Source of the DNA: JACKAQ01 sp020634975 [NCBI: Calditrichia bacterium]
Lineage (GTDB): Bacteria > Calditrichota > Calditrichia > RBG-13-44-9
NCBI GenBank assembly: GCA_020634975.1
Contig: JACKAQ010000001.1
Coordinates: 62,001-126,000, forward strand
Direction: 5' to 3'
Length of the DNA stretch: 64,000 nucleotides
Positions 15,917 through 26,099 of this stretch are shown piece by piece. The notes under the pieces were generated by a model, which saw nothing but the letters and a program-made list of their open reading frames with translations, made no database searches and was not told where the DNA came from. The position numbers and the translations under genes were made by a program. The first letter of the stretch is position 1, and each line of letters begins with the position of its first letter.

Positions 15917-17329
15917 ATGAAAAAACAACCCTATCCGCATCAACCCGTTTTGTTAATTGATGACGAAACCCAGTTTTTGGAAAGCGCCGAATTTACGCTA
16001 AATTCCCAGGGCATCGATAACACATACACCTGCTCCGACAGCCGGAAAGCAATCGAAATGATCGCCAGGCTGCGCCCTTCCATCGTATTGTTAGATTTAA
16101 CCATGCCGTATGTGAAAGGCTGGGAATTGCTGCCGCAAGTCGTTACAGATTTTCCGAACACAACCGTCATCATTTTAACGGCGATCAACGAAGTGGATTT
16201 GGCAGTGCGCTGCATGAAAGACGGCGCGTTCGATTACATGATAAAACCGGTTGATGACGTGCGGCTGGTAACCACCATCCGCAAAGCGATCGAGTTACGC
16301 AGTGTTCAATTCGAAAACCAGATGTTGAAAGATTACCTGCTATCCGATAAACTGGACGATCCGGACGCTTTTTCCGAAATCATCACCCGCAACAAAACCA
16401 TGCGCCAGATTTTCCAATACGCCGAAGCCATTGCCCGCAGTCCGCTGCCGGTGCTGGTTACCGGCGAAACCGGTGTGGGAAAAGAATTAATTGCCCGGGC
16501 CATTCACAAAGTGAGCAAGCGCCACGGCGAATTTGTTCCGGTGAACGTTGCCGGCGTGGACGACAACCTGTTTTCCGATACGCTGTTCGGGCACAAAAAA
16601 GGAGCGTTTACCGGCGCGGATTCCGATCGGAAAGGGTTGATTGAACAGGCATCCCGGGGCACGATATTTTTGGATGAAATTGGTGACCTGGCGATGGAAT
16701 CACAGGTAAAGCTGCTGCGGCTGCTGCAGGAAGGGCGTTATTATCCGATCGGTTCCGATACACCCAAACCGACAGACGCCCGCGTAATTGTCGCAACCAA
16801 CGCCGATTTGGAAAAAGCTCAGACAACCGGAAAATTCCGTAAAGATTTATTTTATCGTTTACAAACCCACCGGGTGGAGGTGCCGCCATTGCGGCATCGC
16901 AAAGAGGATATTCCGATGCTCGTCGATTTTTTCCTCGAAAAATCATCGACCATTTTAGGGAAAGCCACACCTACCCCACCCCGCGAACTGTATCCGCTGT
17001 TGGAAACCTATCATTTCCCCGGAAATATTCGCGAATTGGAAAGCCTCATTTTTGATGCTGTCAGCCGGCACAAATCGCATGTGCTGTCTATCGAATCCAT
17101 CCGCGATAAAATCGGGCACACTATTGAATTTGCCGAGGAAAACCCGGATTTGGTTCCGGTGGATCACCAGATTATTTTTTCCGAACAGTTGCCCACGCTC
17201 AAAACCGCCGAAAACATGCTGATTAACGAGGCAATGCGCCGTGCGGACGGCAATCAGGTGATCGCCGCACAAATTCTGGGAATCAGCCGCCGCGCTTTGA
17301 ACAACCGCCTGAGCCGCTCTAAACGCTAA
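15917..17329 (+). CDS. NtrC-family sigma-54-dependent response regulator
   Basis: The 470 residues have three standard parts: a receiver domain (about 8-125, phospho-Asp in LLDLTMP near 58), an AAA+ sigma-54 activation domain (about 150-385, Walker A GETGVGKE, sigma-54 contact loop GAFTGAD, Walker B GTIFLDEIGD) and a Fis-type helix-turn-helix at the end (GISRRALNNRLSR). The intact GAFTGA loop shows that it can activate sigma-54 promoters. It is co-transcribed with the kinase. A sigma-54-like site before the universal stress gene 240 bases downstream makes that gene the nearest candidate target. Confidence 0.94.
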   Translation: MKKQPYPHQPVLLIDDETQFLESAEFTLNSQGIDNTYTCSDSRKAIEMIARLRPSIVLLDLTMPYVKGWELLPQVVTDFPNTTVIILTAINEVDLAVRCMKDGAFDYMIKPVDDVRLVTTIRKAIELRSVQFENQMLKDYLLSDKLDDPDAFSEIITRNKTMRQIFQYAEAIARSPLPVLVTGETGVGKELIARAIHKVSKRHGEFVPVNVAGVDDNLFSDTLFGHKKGAFTGADSDRKGLIEQASRGTIFLDEIGDLAMESQVKLLRLLQEGRYYPIGSDTPKPTDARVIVATNADLEKAQTTGKFRKDLFYRLQTHRVEVPPLRHRKEDIPMLVDFFLEKSSTILGKATPTPPRELYPLLETYHFPGNIRELESLIFDAVSRHKSHVLSIESIRDKIGHTIEFAEENPDLVPVDHQIIFSEQLPTLKTAENMLINEAMRRADGNQVIAAQILGISRRALNNRLSRSKR

Positions 17330-17352
17330 AACACCGTATTTTCATCGATCAA

Positions 17353-17484
17353 TCAAAACATCTTTTCCGCGATCAATTTGGCACTGGCAAAACCGGTGCC
17401 ACAAATCGCCTGTTGCACACCTTCCTTCATCCCGGGTAAACCGTTATAAACATTTGCTTTAAGCCCTATTCTATAGTGTTTTTG
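17353..17484 (-). pseudogene. Vestigial 3' end of a lost gene, probably an FAD/NAD-binding oxidoreductase
   Basis: On the minus strand a 43-codon frame with no start reads plausibly as a protein C-terminus: a Gly-Leu-Pro-Gly-Met stretch, then a helix-like end FASAKLIAEKMF and TGA. The final Gly-rich turn followed by an amphipathic helix is how many flavin-dependent oxidoreductases end. The frame is closed upstream by TAG at 17485-17487, and the region is visibly richer in GC than the flanking intergenic DNA. I read it as a decayed gene tail. Family identity is a guess. Confidence 0.4.
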
Positions 17485-17567
17485 CTACGAAATGTGGCTA
17501 CTATTCTCACGATTTTTCCATTACGTATATTCAATAAATACATTTACTTAACGCTACAAATCTATTT

Positions 17568-17583
17568 TGGCAGGTTATTTGTA
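17568..17583 (+). promoter_or_regulatory. Sigma-54-like promoter before the universal stress gene
   Basis: TGGCAGG-N4-TTGTA matches the -24/-12 consensus TGGCACG-N4-TTGCA except for one change in each element; the -12 GC reads GT, which weakens the call. Its distance to the ATG at 17625 suits a short leader, and a sigma-54 activator gene lies directly upstream. Confidence 0.4.
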
Positions 17584-17624
17584 GATAGTATCAGAAGCAA
17601 TAATATTGCAGGAGGAAATCAGTG

Positions 17625-18506
17625 ATGAAGCTTAACAACATTTTAGTGCCGACAGACTTTAGCAAGTTCTCTGACAAAGCTGTCGAAAGTGCATTCCTGA
17701 TTGCGGCGCAATACAACGCCAAAATAACCTTGCTGCACTCCATTCTGCTGTTTCATGAAGAAGGCGATAACGGATTGCAACTTCATGAATACAGCGAATA
17801 CATTAAAGAAAAAGAGAATGACTCGCGTCAGTTACTCAAAGCACATTCAGACTCTGCCGAAGAACACGGAGTGAAGCTGGAAACCAAAGTATTGCGCGGA
17901 TTTTCCGCAGCCGATTCCATTCTGGAATTTGTAAAGGAAAACCCTGTTGATCTTGTAGTAATGGGAACACACGGCAGAACCGGTTTAAAAAAATGGGTAT
18001 ATGGCAGCGTTGCTGAAAAAGTTGTCCGCCTTTCGCCGGTGCCGGTTTTAACCACCCACTATTTTGAAAAACCGTTTCGGATTGACAAAATTCTGGTGCC
18101 TGTAGATTTTTCGGATTACTCCAAAAACGCTGTCGAATATGCGAAAGAACTGGCAAATCGTTTCGATGCCGAGTTGGTTTACCTGCATTCGATTTATAAC
18201 GAATTTCATCCGTCCTATTTTGCCGGCGGCGCGGAAACACTGCTGTCGCTGGATCCGAAATTGAAAGATCGCAGCATGACCCGGCTGAAGGAATTTGCCG
18301 GAAACAAACACAAATCAACCTGCCTGATTTTGGAAGGATCGGCCTATCACAACATCGTGGATTATGCAGACAACAACGAAATCGATTTGATTGTGATGGC
18401 CACCCGCGGATTAACCGGGCTGGATCATTATCTCATTGGCAGCACAACCGAACGAGTCGTAAGATTAGCAAAAACTCCGGTTTTGACTATCGAAAGAACG
18501 AACTGA
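17625..18506 (+). CDS. Tandem universal stress protein (two UspA domains)
   Basis: The 293-residue protein consists of two UspA domains (about 1-140 and 150-293), each starting with a hydrophobic strand and Asp (ILVPTDFS and ILVPVDFS). Each ends with the ATP-binding G2xG9xGS/T signature: GTHGRTGLKKWVYGSVAE near 105 and ATRGLTGLDHYLIGSTTE near 260. Both domains therefore probably bind ATP. Such tandem proteins help cells survive energy or redox stress. AGGAGG precedes the start region; GTG at 17622 is an alternative start. Upstream are a sigma-54 activator and a candidate sigma-54 promoter; downstream are two cNMP-binding proteins. Confidence 0.93.
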   Translation: MKLNNILVPTDFSKFSDKAVESAFLIAAQYNAKITLLHSILLFHEEGDNGLQLHEYSEYIKEKENDSRQLLKAHSDSAEEHGVKLETKVLRGFSAADSILEFVKENPVDLVVMGTHGRTGLKKWVYGSVAEKVVRLSPVPVLTTHYFEKPFRIDKILVPVDFSDYSKNAVEYAKELANRFDAELVYLHSIYNEFHPSYFAGGAETLLSLDPKLKDRSMTRLKEFAGNKHKSTCLILEGSAYHNIVDYADNNEIDLIVMATRGLTGLDHYLIGSTTERVVRLAKTPVLTIERTN

Positions 18507-18549
18507 AAATTTGAGGGGAGCCAAATAATAATGGCTTTCTGGGGGCTAT

Positions 18550-18593
18550 CCGGGGGTTGAAATCGATTTTTGATCCCCGGGTAAATTTACCCG
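18550..18593 (+). promoter_or_regulatory. Hairpin plus 16-base perfect palindrome upstream of the cNMP-binding genes
   Basis: A stem with CCGGGG/CCCCGG ends and an A/T-rich inner helix occupies 18550-18580. Overlapping it is the perfect palindrome CGGGTAAATTTACCCG (18578-18593), 46 bases before the ATG at 18640. No T-run follows, so it is not an obvious terminator. The palindrome has the size of a dimeric repressor or activator site. Confidence 0.45.
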
Positions 18594-18639
18594 ATAGAAT
18601 GACAATTTATTCAACTAAGGCCGTTTCCGGGAGTTGGTT

Positions 18640-19122
18640 ATGGAAACCATACATGACGCTTTAAAAAAGCATCCCTTTTTATCAGGATTTAGCGATGATA
18701 TTATCGAAAAACTAATCCCTATTTCCGAACACAAAAATTTTTCTGAAAACGAAATTATTTTTCGGCAAGGCACCAATGCAGACAATTTTTATCTTGTCGA
18801 AACCGGTTTGGTCAGTGTCGGGTTCGATCCAAAATTACACAGCCCCGTAAATATCCAACAAATTACCGATGGCGAAGTGCTCGGCTGGTCCTGGCTGATT
18901 CCGCCGTATCACTGGCAATTTGATGCAAAGGCAGTGGAAGAGAGTAAAACCATTATGCTAGATGCCGTTAAGCTGCGCCAAATGTTCGAATTTCAGCATG
19001 AAATCGGGTATAATTTCAGCCGCAGAATTTTGCAAATTGTATCCAAACGGCTGTCTGCAACCCGTATTCAATTTTGGGATATTTATAAAATGCACTATTT
19101 GCTGGAACATAACAATTTGTAG
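18640..19122 (+). CDS. Single-domain cyclic-nucleotide-binding (Crp-like) protein, first of a tandem pair
   Basis: The 160-residue protein is one cNMP-binding beta-roll (about 10-125) followed by a helix. No DNA-binding helix-turn-helix follows, unlike Crp/Fnr (about 220 residues). The core EVLGWSWLIPPYHWQFDAKA near residue 85 occupies the phosphate-binding cassette region, but has Trp/Pro instead of the classical GE...RA pattern for cAMP, so another ligand or protein contacts are possible. GGGAG lies 6 bases before the ATG at 18640. It is about one-third identical in visible blocks to the next gene, so the pair arose by duplication. Confidence 0.82.
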   Translation: METIHDALKKHPFLSGFSDDIIEKLIPISEHKNFSENEIIFRQGTNADNFYLVETGLVSVGFDPKLHSPVNIQQITDGEVLGWSWLIPPYHWQFDAKAVEESKTIMLDAVKLRQMFEFQHEIGYNFSRRILQIVSKRLSATRIQFWDIYKMHYLLEHNNL

Positions 19123-19154
19123 CATAAACCGGCTAAATCACCAGGAGATGTAAC

Positions 19155-19652
19155 ATGACTGTAAAAGAGGTCCTCAGCAAACATCCTTTTTTTAAAGAAT
19201 TTAACGATTCCCAACTCAACAGAATTGCGGAAGGGAGTTCATTTATACAATTTAATGCCGGACAATTTATTTTTAAAGAGGGTGAAGATGCCCGCCAGTT
19301 CTATTTGATTTTAAACGGGATGGTTTCGCTGGAAGTTCATGTACCGAATCGCGGACCGGTAAATATTGAACGCATTGATGCACAGGATGTTTTGGGATGG
19401 TCCTGGCTGTATCCGCCGCATCGCTGGCATTTTGATGCCCGCGCAGAAGAAGAAATCACGGCATTGAACATCGATGGCAAATTTTTGCTGAAAATGATCG
19501 AGGAAGATCACGAAATTGGTTTTAACGTGATGCGACGTATTGCAATGGTGATGGAACATCGCCTGCAATCTACCCGCCTGAAATTGATGCAAGTTTACGA
19601 TATTTATAAAGAACCGGTGCTCGAGCGCCAAAAATGGCAATCTCTCCTTTAG
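19155..19652 (+). CDS. Single-domain cyclic-nucleotide-binding (Crp-like) protein, second of a tandem pair
   Basis: This 165-residue paralogue of the preceding gene has the same layout: a cNMP-binding beta-roll (about 10-130) and a C-terminal helix with no helix-turn-helix. It shares the DVLGWSWLYPPHRWHFDARA block; here the closing DARA is nearer the R-A pair that holds the cyclic phosphate in Crp. It starts at an ATG with AGGAG upstream, 32 bases after its twin, and is followed by a strong terminator. The pair plus the stress protein probably form one stress or energy-state response unit. A heterodimer is conceivable. Confidence 0.82.
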   Translation: MTVKEVLSKHPFFKEFNDSQLNRIAEGSSFIQFNAGQFIFKEGEDARQFYLILNGMVSLEVHVPNRGPVNIERIDAQDVLGWSWLYPPHRWHFDARAEEEITALNIDGKFLLKMIEEDHEIGFNVMRRIAMVMEHRLQSTRLKLMQVYDIYKEPVLERQKWQSLL

Positions 19653-19705
19653 TGTTTCCATACAATTAGGGTTTAGGGTTTAATTGGCTGAAGGGTTAAT
19701 AACAT

Positions 19706-19738
19706 AAAAAACCCGCTTTGAAAAAAGCGGGTTTTTTT
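19706..19738. terminator. Bidirectional intrinsic terminator
   Basis: CCCGCTTT and AAAGCGGG form a perfect 8-base stem closed by a GAAA tetraloop, extended by A-runs on the left and T-runs on the right. It lies between the converging cNMP-binding gene and aconitase and can serve both. Confidence 0.9.
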
Positions 19739-19762
19739 ATTGCAAGCTTATTGTTTCGGTTA

Positions 19763-22462
19763 TTAGCTGTTGATAATCTGACGCAAAACGGTTTGCAAAA
19801 TCCCGCCGTTGCGATAATAATCAACTTCAACATCCGTATCCAAACGGGCAAGCACCTGGAATTTTTTCACCGAACCATTTTCCGCCGTTGCGGTTACGTT
19901 CAGTTTTTTGGCGGGTGCGAGATCATCGGAAATACCCGAGATATCAAACGTTTCCCGACCAGTTAACCCCAGACTGGCGTAACTGTCACCGGGCAAAAAT
20001 TGCAGCGGCAACACGCCCATGCCAATCAGATTGCTTCTGTGGATTCGCTCGTAACTTTCAACCAGCACTGCTTTTACACCCAATAAAAATGTGCCTTTTG
20101 CAGCCCAGTCACGGCTGGATCCGGTGCCGTATTCTTTTCCGGCGATCACGATTAGCGGCGTGCCATCCTGTTGATAGCGCACTGCAGCATCGTAAATAAA
20201 CATCTGCTCGCCATTCGGGAAATACACGGTGTAACCGCCTTCCACGCCGTCCAGCAACTGGTTTTTGATGCGAATATTGGCAAACGTGCCGCGCACCATT
20301 ACTTCGTGATTGCCCCGACGAGAGCCGAATGAATTGAAATCTTTCCATTCAACACCGTTGGCTTCCAGATATCGGGCGGCGGGGCTATTTTTGGCGATGG
20401 CGCCTGCCGGCGAAATGTGGTCTGTGGTAACTGAATCGCCGAGTAATGCGAGCACTCGTGCGCCTTTAATGTCTTCCGGGTTTTCCGGTTTCAACGGCAT
20501 ATTGTCAAAAAAAGTGGGTTTACGAATATAGGTCGAATCTTCTTCCCAATGATAAATTTGGCTTTTGCCGTTCCGCAACGAGCGCCAGTTTTCATCACCA
20601 TCGTAAACTGCGCCATATTTTTCGTTGAACATTTCCGGCGAGAGCGATCTTTCCACCGCTTCGCGAACTTCTTTCAGGGTTGGCCAAATGTCTTTCAAAT
20701 AAACCGGGTTTCCATTTTGGTCGTTGCCGAGCGGTTCGGTAGCGAAATCGAAATCGACTTTTCCGGCGAGTGCGTATGCAACAACCAACGGCGGTGATGC
20801 CAGATAATTGGCGCGAACCGTCGGGTGAACACGTCCCTCAAAGTTCCGGTTACCGGAGAGAACGGAGCAGGCAACCAGATCGCCTTCGCGGATGGCTGCG
20901 TCAATTTCTTCCGGCAGCGGACCGCTGTTTCCGATACAGGTTGTGCAACCAAACCCAACCAGGTTAAATCGCTGTGCGCGAAGTGCGTCCATCAATCCGG
21001 CGCGTTCCAGATATTCCGGCACCACTTGCGAACCGGGTGCGAGGCTGGTTTTTACCCACGGTTTGGATGTGATGCCTTTATCCAACGCTTTTTTGGCAAC
21101 CAATCCGGCTGCCACCATTACTGTCGGGTTCGAGGTGTTGGTGCAGCTTGTAATTGCAGCAATAACGACAGATCCGTTTTTCAGATCAAACGATTCGCCA
21201 TGATATTTGCTGCTAACGGCTGTATCGCGTTGCGATTTCACCTGCGATTTATACAACTTTTCGAACGATTCTTCAAATGCGGGTTTCATGTTGCTGAGCA
21301 ACACGCGATCCTGCGGACGTTTCGGTCCGGCGAGGCTCGGCTTAACTTCGCTCATATCCAGTTCCAGCGTGTCTGTGTAAACCGGATCGGGAATTTCATC
21401 GGTGCGATACATGCCCTGAGCTTTTGCGTAAGCTTCGACCAGATTAATTTGCGCTTCCGGGCGACCGGTGAGCCGCAAATAGTCCAGCGTCATTTGGTCG
21501 ATCGGGAAAAAGCCCATCGTCGCGCCGTATTCCGGTGCCATATTGGCAATTGTCGCGCGATCGGCTAACGCCATATTTCTCAATCCTTTGCCGTAGAATT
21601 CCACAAATTTTCCGACCACGCCTTTTTTGCGGAGCATTTCTGTGACGGTCAAAACGAGGTCTGTGGCGGTTGCGCCTTCCGGCAATTCGCCGGTTAATTT
21701 GAAACCGACAACTTCGGGAAGCAACATATAGTATGGCTGTCCGAGCATCACGGCTTCGGCTTCGATGCCGCCAACGCCCCAACCGAGTACGCTCAATCCG
21801 TTGATCATCGTGGTGTGCGAATCGGTGCCAACCAGCGTGTCCGGATATGCGACGGTTTTACCGTCCACTTCTTTCGTCATCACTACGCTGGCGAGGAATT
21901 CCAGATTCACCTGATGCACAATACCGGTTCCCGGCGGCACAACGCTGAAATTCTGGAAACTGCCCTGCGCCCAGCGCATGACAGAATAGCGTTCTTTGTT
22001 GCGTTCAAATTCTTTTTCGGTGTTGATCAGATACGATTCGTCAACCCCAAAAGAGTCAACCTGAACGGAGTGGTCGATCACCAGATCGGCCTGAACAATC
22101 GGGTTGATTCGCGAGGGATCCCCATTGAGGTCGTTAACGGCATCGCGCATAACCGCGAGATCGACAACCGCCGGAACACCGGTGAAATCCTGCAATACCA
22201 CCCGCGCCGGCATATACGGCACTTCTTTGGCTGGTACTTTGTCGGCACGATAGGATTGGACCGTTTCAATATCTTCTTTTTTTACCAGACGTCCGTCTTC
22301 GTTTCGCAGCATGTTTTCGAGCAACACCCGGATTGAAACGGGCATTTTTGCCAGATCGACGCCACTTTGTGCTGCCAGTTTTTTCAGGCTGCAAAAATGA
22401 TATGTTTTGTTTCCAACCTTGAGTTGATCTAACACCCCAAAGCTATCTTTGGAAATCGCCAT
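19763..22462 (-). CDS. acnA: Aconitate hydratase (AcnA/IRP type)
   Basis: The 899-residue enzyme isomerises citrate to isocitrate in the TCA cycle. The three cluster-ligating cysteines are visible: SCTNTSNP near 437 and [13 protein letters not shown] near 504 and 507. The C-terminal swivel domain carries [20 protein letters not shown] and [16 protein letters not shown]. Length and order match the cytosolic AcnA/IRP1 group, not AcnB. GAGGAG precedes the ATG at 22462; the open frame runs 55 codons further upstream without support. Fumarase lies 5 kb away on the other strand. It stands as a single gene ending in the shared terminator. Confidence 0.97.
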   Translation of the reverse strand: MAISKDSFGVLDQLKVGNKTYHFCSLKKLAAQSGVDLAKMPVSIRVLLENMLRNEDGRLVKKEDIETVQSYRADKVPAKEVPYMPARVVLQDFTGVPAVVDLAVMRDAVNDLNGDPSRINPIVQADLVIDHSVQVDSFGVDESYLINTEKEFERNKERYSVMRWAQGSFQNFSVVPPGTGIVHQVNLEFLASVVMTKEVDGKTVAYPDTLVGTDSHTTMINGLSVLGWGVGGIEAEAVMLGQPYYMLLPEVVGFKLTGELPEGATATDLVLTVTEMLRKKGVVGKFVEFYGKGLRNMALADRATIANMAPEYGATMGFFPIDQMTLDYLRLTGRPEAQINLVEAYAKAQGMYRTDEIPDPVYTDTLELDMSEVKPSLAGPKRPQDRVLLSNMKPAFEESFEKLYKSQVKSQRDTAVSSKYHGESFDLKNGSVVIAAITSCTNTSNPTVMVAAGLVAKKALDKGITSKPWVKTSLAPGSQVVPEYLERAGLMDALRAQRFNLVGFGCTTCIGNSGPLPEEIDAAIREGDLVACSVLSGNRNFEGRVHPTVRANYLASPPLVVAYALAGKVDFDFATEPLGNDQNGNPVYLKDIWPTLKEVREAVERSLSPEMFNEKYGAVYDGDENWRSLRNGKSQIYHWEEDSTYIRKPTFFDNMPLKPENPEDIKGARVLALLGDSVTTDHISPAGAIAKNSPAARYLEANGVEWKDFNSFGSRRGNHEVMVRGTFANIRIKNQLLDGVEGGYTVYFPNGEQMFIYDAAVRYQQDGTPLIVIAGKEYGTGSSRDWAAKGTFLLGVKAVLVESYERIHRSNLIGMGVLPLQFLPGDSYASLGLTGRETFDISGISDDLAPAKKLNVTATAENGSVKKFQVLARLDTDVEVDYYRNGGILQTVLRQIINS

Positions 22463-22739
22463 AAGTAATCGCTCCTCATTTTTCTGTTGATCGGTTAGCA
22501 TTAAAGATAATAATTTTTGCATGTGAATGGAAGTGGTTTTATCTGTTTTGAGCGTTGTTCCGACTAACGTTTGCGATAAATAAAACCTGATTTTCCTCTC
22601 CCGGGCATTCATATTCCTAACCATCACAATTTTTGTTTTTTAGCGGAAAGTGAAGTTATTCCTTTACAAAAAATTTAATCAATTGCAACAAAACTACGAT
22701 TATTTATATGCTATCAATTACCAAAAGGAGCTTGGATTT

Positions 22740-25187
22740 ATGAAGGTGAACATCAAAACGAAAATTATAATTTTTGCATCAGCAATTGGGATTTTACCGG
22801 CTGTTATTATCACCCTGATGATTTATTCCCAAAAAAATGATGTATTTGACAATCTGAACAATGAGATTGGCAAATTCTCAAAAGAGAACATCACCCAAAT
22901 CAGTAAAGATGTTTACAATCTTTGTGAAACAGCTTATACGCTAATTCAACAACAATTGACAGCAAGTTTGCTGGTCAGTGAAAATGTGTTGAAAAATAGC
23001 GGAGGTATCCGGCTTTCGAACGAACGAATTTCCTGGACGGCAGTCAACCAGTTCACAAAAAACGAATCGCAAATTCTGTTGCCCAAAATGCTGGCCGGCT
23101 CAAAATGGCTTGGCCAGATCAACCAATTGAGCACCCCTGTTGCAGTGGTTGACGAAGTGAAGAAAATGGTTGGTGGTACCTGCACTATTTTTCAACGTAT
23201 GAATGACCGGGGCGATATGCTGCGCGTTGCCACGAATGTGGAAAAACTGGATAAAACCCGGGCGATCGGCACGTTTATACCGGCGGTAAATCCGGACGGG
23301 CAGGCAAATCCGGTAATCTCAACGATTATGCGTGGCGAAACATTTTACGGACGTGCATATGTTGTAAACGCCTGGTATCAAACCGCTTATAAACCGTTGT
23401 TCGACACTGCCGGCGAAATCATCGGAATTATTTATGTTGGTATCAAACAGGAATCGGTGGAAAGCCTGAGGAATGGCATTATGGACATCGTCGTCGGGAA
23501 ATCCGGCTATGTCTATGTTTTGGGTGGAAAAGGGAATCATCGCGGGCACTATATTTTGTCGAAAAATGGCGAACGCGACGGCGAAGATATTTGGGAAGCA
23601 AAAGATAGCGACGGCAATTTTTTCATTCAATCGATCATTAACAAATCTGTTCAGCTAAAACCGGGCGAAGTTGCAATGGAGCAATATCCCTGGAAAAATA
23701 TTGGCGAAGCCGAACCCCGGATGAAAATTGCGGCGCTTACCTATTTTGAGCCGTGGGATTGGGTGATCGGCGCCAGCACATACGAAGACGATTACTCACA
23801 TTCCCGCACAGTTATCGACGAAGTGCTTTCCGGACTGACAACATACGCGATAATTATCAGTTTTATTATGCTCACGATTGCGGTCATTTTATCCATCGCG
23901 CTCGGTAACAAAATTGGCAAACCGATACAGGAAATTTCCAACGCTGCGCGGCAAGTTGCCGAAGGCGATTTGAGCCAAAAACTCAATATTGTTCTGGATG
24001 ACGAAATCGGTTTTCTCGCCAGATCTTTTAACCGGATGGTTGAAAATCTGCAAAAACTGATGGAAGAAGTAAACGCAAAAAATGAAGCATCCAAAGAAGC
24101 CGCGCAAGCTGCAGAAGCCGCAAAAGAAGCGGCAGAAAAGCAACACGAATATCTCTCCGAAAGTGTGGAAAATATTCTGGCGCAAATGGATAAATTTGCC
24201 GATGGCGACCTCACCGTAAATCTGCCAGTTTCTCGGAAAGACGAGATCGGGCGATTGAGCGACGGTTTCAACCGATCCATCGAAAATATCCGCAAAATGA
24301 TGAAACAGATGCAAATCGCCGTTCAAACGACTTCCAGCGCATCAACAGAGCTGAATTTGCTCAGCCAGGAGCTCGCGAAAGCAGCGGATATGCAAACCGA
24401 CCAAACCCACGATGTTTCAGTAGCCATCGAACAAATGACCCAAACAATTGTTGAAAATGCCAAAAATGCCACCCGTTCCGCCGATGTTGCAAAAGAAAAT
24501 GGGTTGCTCGCCCGACGCGGCGGCGAAGTGGTTGAGGAAACCGTTCAAAAAATGTCGGAAATTGCCGGAATTGTGAAAGCTTCCGTTAAATCTGTGGAGA
24601 AATTGGGACAATCCGGCACACAGATTGGTGAAATTGTTTCGGTGATTGACGAAATTGCCGACCAAACCAATTTGCTGGCGCTAAATGCAGCCATCGAAGC
24701 TGCCCGCGCAGGCGACCAGGGAAAAGGTTTTGCAGTTGTCGCAGACGAAGTGCGCAAACTGGCGGAACGCACCACCCGCGCTACCAAAGAGATTGCCGAT
24801 AAAATTTCCAAAATTCAGAGCGAAACACTTGAAGTAGTGGATGCGATGAAAAAAGGTGAATTTGAGGTCAATAACGGCATTTCTCTCGCCGGGAACGCCG
24901 GTGAAGCGTTGGGAAAAATAGTAAAAAGCGCCAACGATTTTATCGATATGGTGAGCCATATTGCCGCGGCAAATGAGGAACAATCGACCACCAGTGAGCA
25001 AATCAGCCGCAGTATTGATCAAATCAAACAGATTTCAAATGAATCGCAGCAAAGCGTTTACAACGTTTCGAAAAACAGCAACCGGTTGAATGAATTGACC
25101 GGAGAATTGAGCAAAGCGCTGGATAAATTTGTGATCGATCAAAACCGGCAAATTGCAGCCAAGAACAGTGAAACTGTGACTTTTTAA
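22740..25187 (+). CDS. Methyl-accepting chemotaxis protein with Cache sensor
   Basis: The protein has 815 residues from the ATG at 22740 (AAAGGAG nine bases upstream). Order: membrane helix 1 (about 8-28), a large periplasmic double-Cache/Cache3-Cache2 sensor (about 35-355, with [12 protein letters not shown] and [16 protein letters not shown]), helix 2 (about 367-390), HAMP (about 390-445), a second HAMP-like segment after an Ala/Glu-rich coiled coil, and a signalling domain with hairpin tip [30 protein letters not shown] (split here as a known motif). It senses a small organic ligand outside and signals to CheA/CheW. No chemotaxis partner genes are in the window. Confidence 0.94.
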   Translation: MKVNIKTKIIIFASAIGILPAVIITLMIYSQKNDVFDNLNNEIGKFSKENITQISKDVYNLCETAYTLIQQQLTASLLVSENVLKNSGGIRLSNERISWTAVNQFTKNESQILLPKMLAGSKWLGQINQLSTPVAVVDEVKKMVGGTCTIFQRMNDRGDMLRVATNVEKLDKTRAIGTFIPAVNPDGQANPVISTIMRGETFYGRAYVVNAWYQTAYKPLFDTAGEIIGIIYVGIKQESVESLRNGIMDIVVGKSGYVYVLGGKGNHRGHYILSKNGERDGEDIWEAKDSDGNFFIQSIINKSVQLKPGEVAMEQYPWKNIGEAEPRMKIAALTYFEPWDWVIGASTYEDDYSHSRTVIDEVLSGLTTYAIIISFIMLTIAVILSIALGNKIGKPIQEISNAARQVAEGDLSQKLNIVLDDEIGFLARSFNRMVENLQKLMEEVNAKNEASKEAAQAAEAAKEAAEKQHEYLSESVENILAQMDKFADGDLTVNLPVSRKDEIGRLSDGFNRSIENIRKMMKQMQIAVQTTSSASTELNLLSQELAKAADMQTDQTHDVSVAIEQMTQTIVENAKNATRSADVAKENGLLARRGGEVVEETVQKMSEIAGIVKASVKSVEKLGQSGTQIGEIVSVIDEIADQTNLLALNAAIEAARAGDQGKGFAVVADEVRKLAERTTRATKEIADKISKIQSETLEVVDAMKKGEFEVNNGISLAGNAGEALGKIVKSANDFIDMVSHIAAANEEQSTTSEQISRSIDQIKQISNESQQSVYNVSKNSNRLNELTGELSKALDKFVIDQNRQIAAKNSETVTF

Positions 25188-25221
25188 ATCACTGTTTTTG
25201 TTATATTTAAACGACTTCAAC

Positions 25222-25917
25222 TTACGCTCCGAAAACCGCCAGACAGGTAGCAACATCCGAAAAATCTGCTAAAAGCGCATCAGGTTGGTGCGCTTTTAAT
25301 GTATCGAAATCAGCGCCGCCGGTGGCAACGGCCAACGTGCGGAATCCGTTGATTTTTCCACATTCGATATCGCGGGGCGTATCGCCGATCACCCAAATAT
25401 CGCGGTTGTCAAACTGCATCCGGGTGTGCGCCTTCGCCCGCTCAACGGCGAGTGGCGGTAACAAATTTCGTTGGATGGCATCATCGCCAAATGCGCCAAA
25501 CTGAAAATGCTCGAACAGCCGCACAGCACCCAATTTTTGAGCCGCACCGGATCGAATATTTCCGGTAACCAGTCCGCAATAAAAGCCATTTTCGCGCGTT
25601 TTGGCGAGCAATTCTTCAACACCGGGCAGCACGGCAACCGAGCCGTTCCGGGACAATTCTTCGGACAAACATATCGTATATTTTTCCAGAATCTGGTCAA
25701 TATGCGTCACTTCTTCCGTTTCCGGAAATCCGTTTTCGCGGAGCAATTCCTGCAAAATCCAGCGATCGGTCATTCCCGCAAATCGCAAAAAATCGTGACG
25801 CAGCGGTTTTTTCAACACATCGTCTGCGGCGGCGAGCATGGCACGTTTTCCGGCACCGCCGCAGCTCACCAGCGTTCCGTCGATATCAAAAAGCAGTAAT
25901 TTTGGCGAATGCGTCAT
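25222..25917 (-). CDS. HAD-superfamily phosphatase, phosphoglycolate phosphatase-like
   Basis: At 231 residues it shows the HAD catalytic motifs: motif I FDIDGTL (residues 8-14), motif II VTGN near 113, and motif IV GDTPRDIECG near 173 that binds magnesium. The alpha-helical cap between motif I and II is the C1 type used by Gph and beta-phosphoglucomutase relatives. It probably dephosphorylates a small metabolite such as 2-phosphoglycolate, but substrate is not certain in this family. The ATG at 25917 has GGAAGG upstream; the frame extends 26 codons further. It converges on the chemoreceptor gene with only 34 bases between stops. Confidence 0.85.
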   Translation of the reverse strand: MTHSPKLLLFDIDGTLVSCGGAGKRAMLAAADDVLKKPLRHDFLRFAGMTDRWILQELLRENGFPETEEVTHIDQILEKYTICLSEELSRNGSVAVLPGVEELLAKTRENGFYCGLVTGNIRSGAAQKLGAVRLFEHFQFGAFGDDAIQRNLLPPLAVERAKAHTRMQFDNRDIWVIGDTPRDIECGKINGFRTLAVATGGADFDTLKAHQPDALLADFSDVATCLAVFGA

Positions 25918-26099
25918 AATCCCTTCCATTGTTTTCGCCCGATAAAATACACTTTTTCGTCTGCATCTGGCAATAAAACTGAATTTTTTTGACATTTATT
26001 CGTTTCAATTATTGGATAATTTCCCGGCTTTTGGTAAACTCTGCCATCCATTACGGACAAATCAGAACAGATCCAACATAGCTTGAAAAGGTAACAGCG

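Noticed and set aside
20825-21568. 247-codon plus-strand ORF opposite aconitase
   Set aside because: It lies wholly within acnA on the other strand and has no recognisable motif; aconitase is unambiguous.
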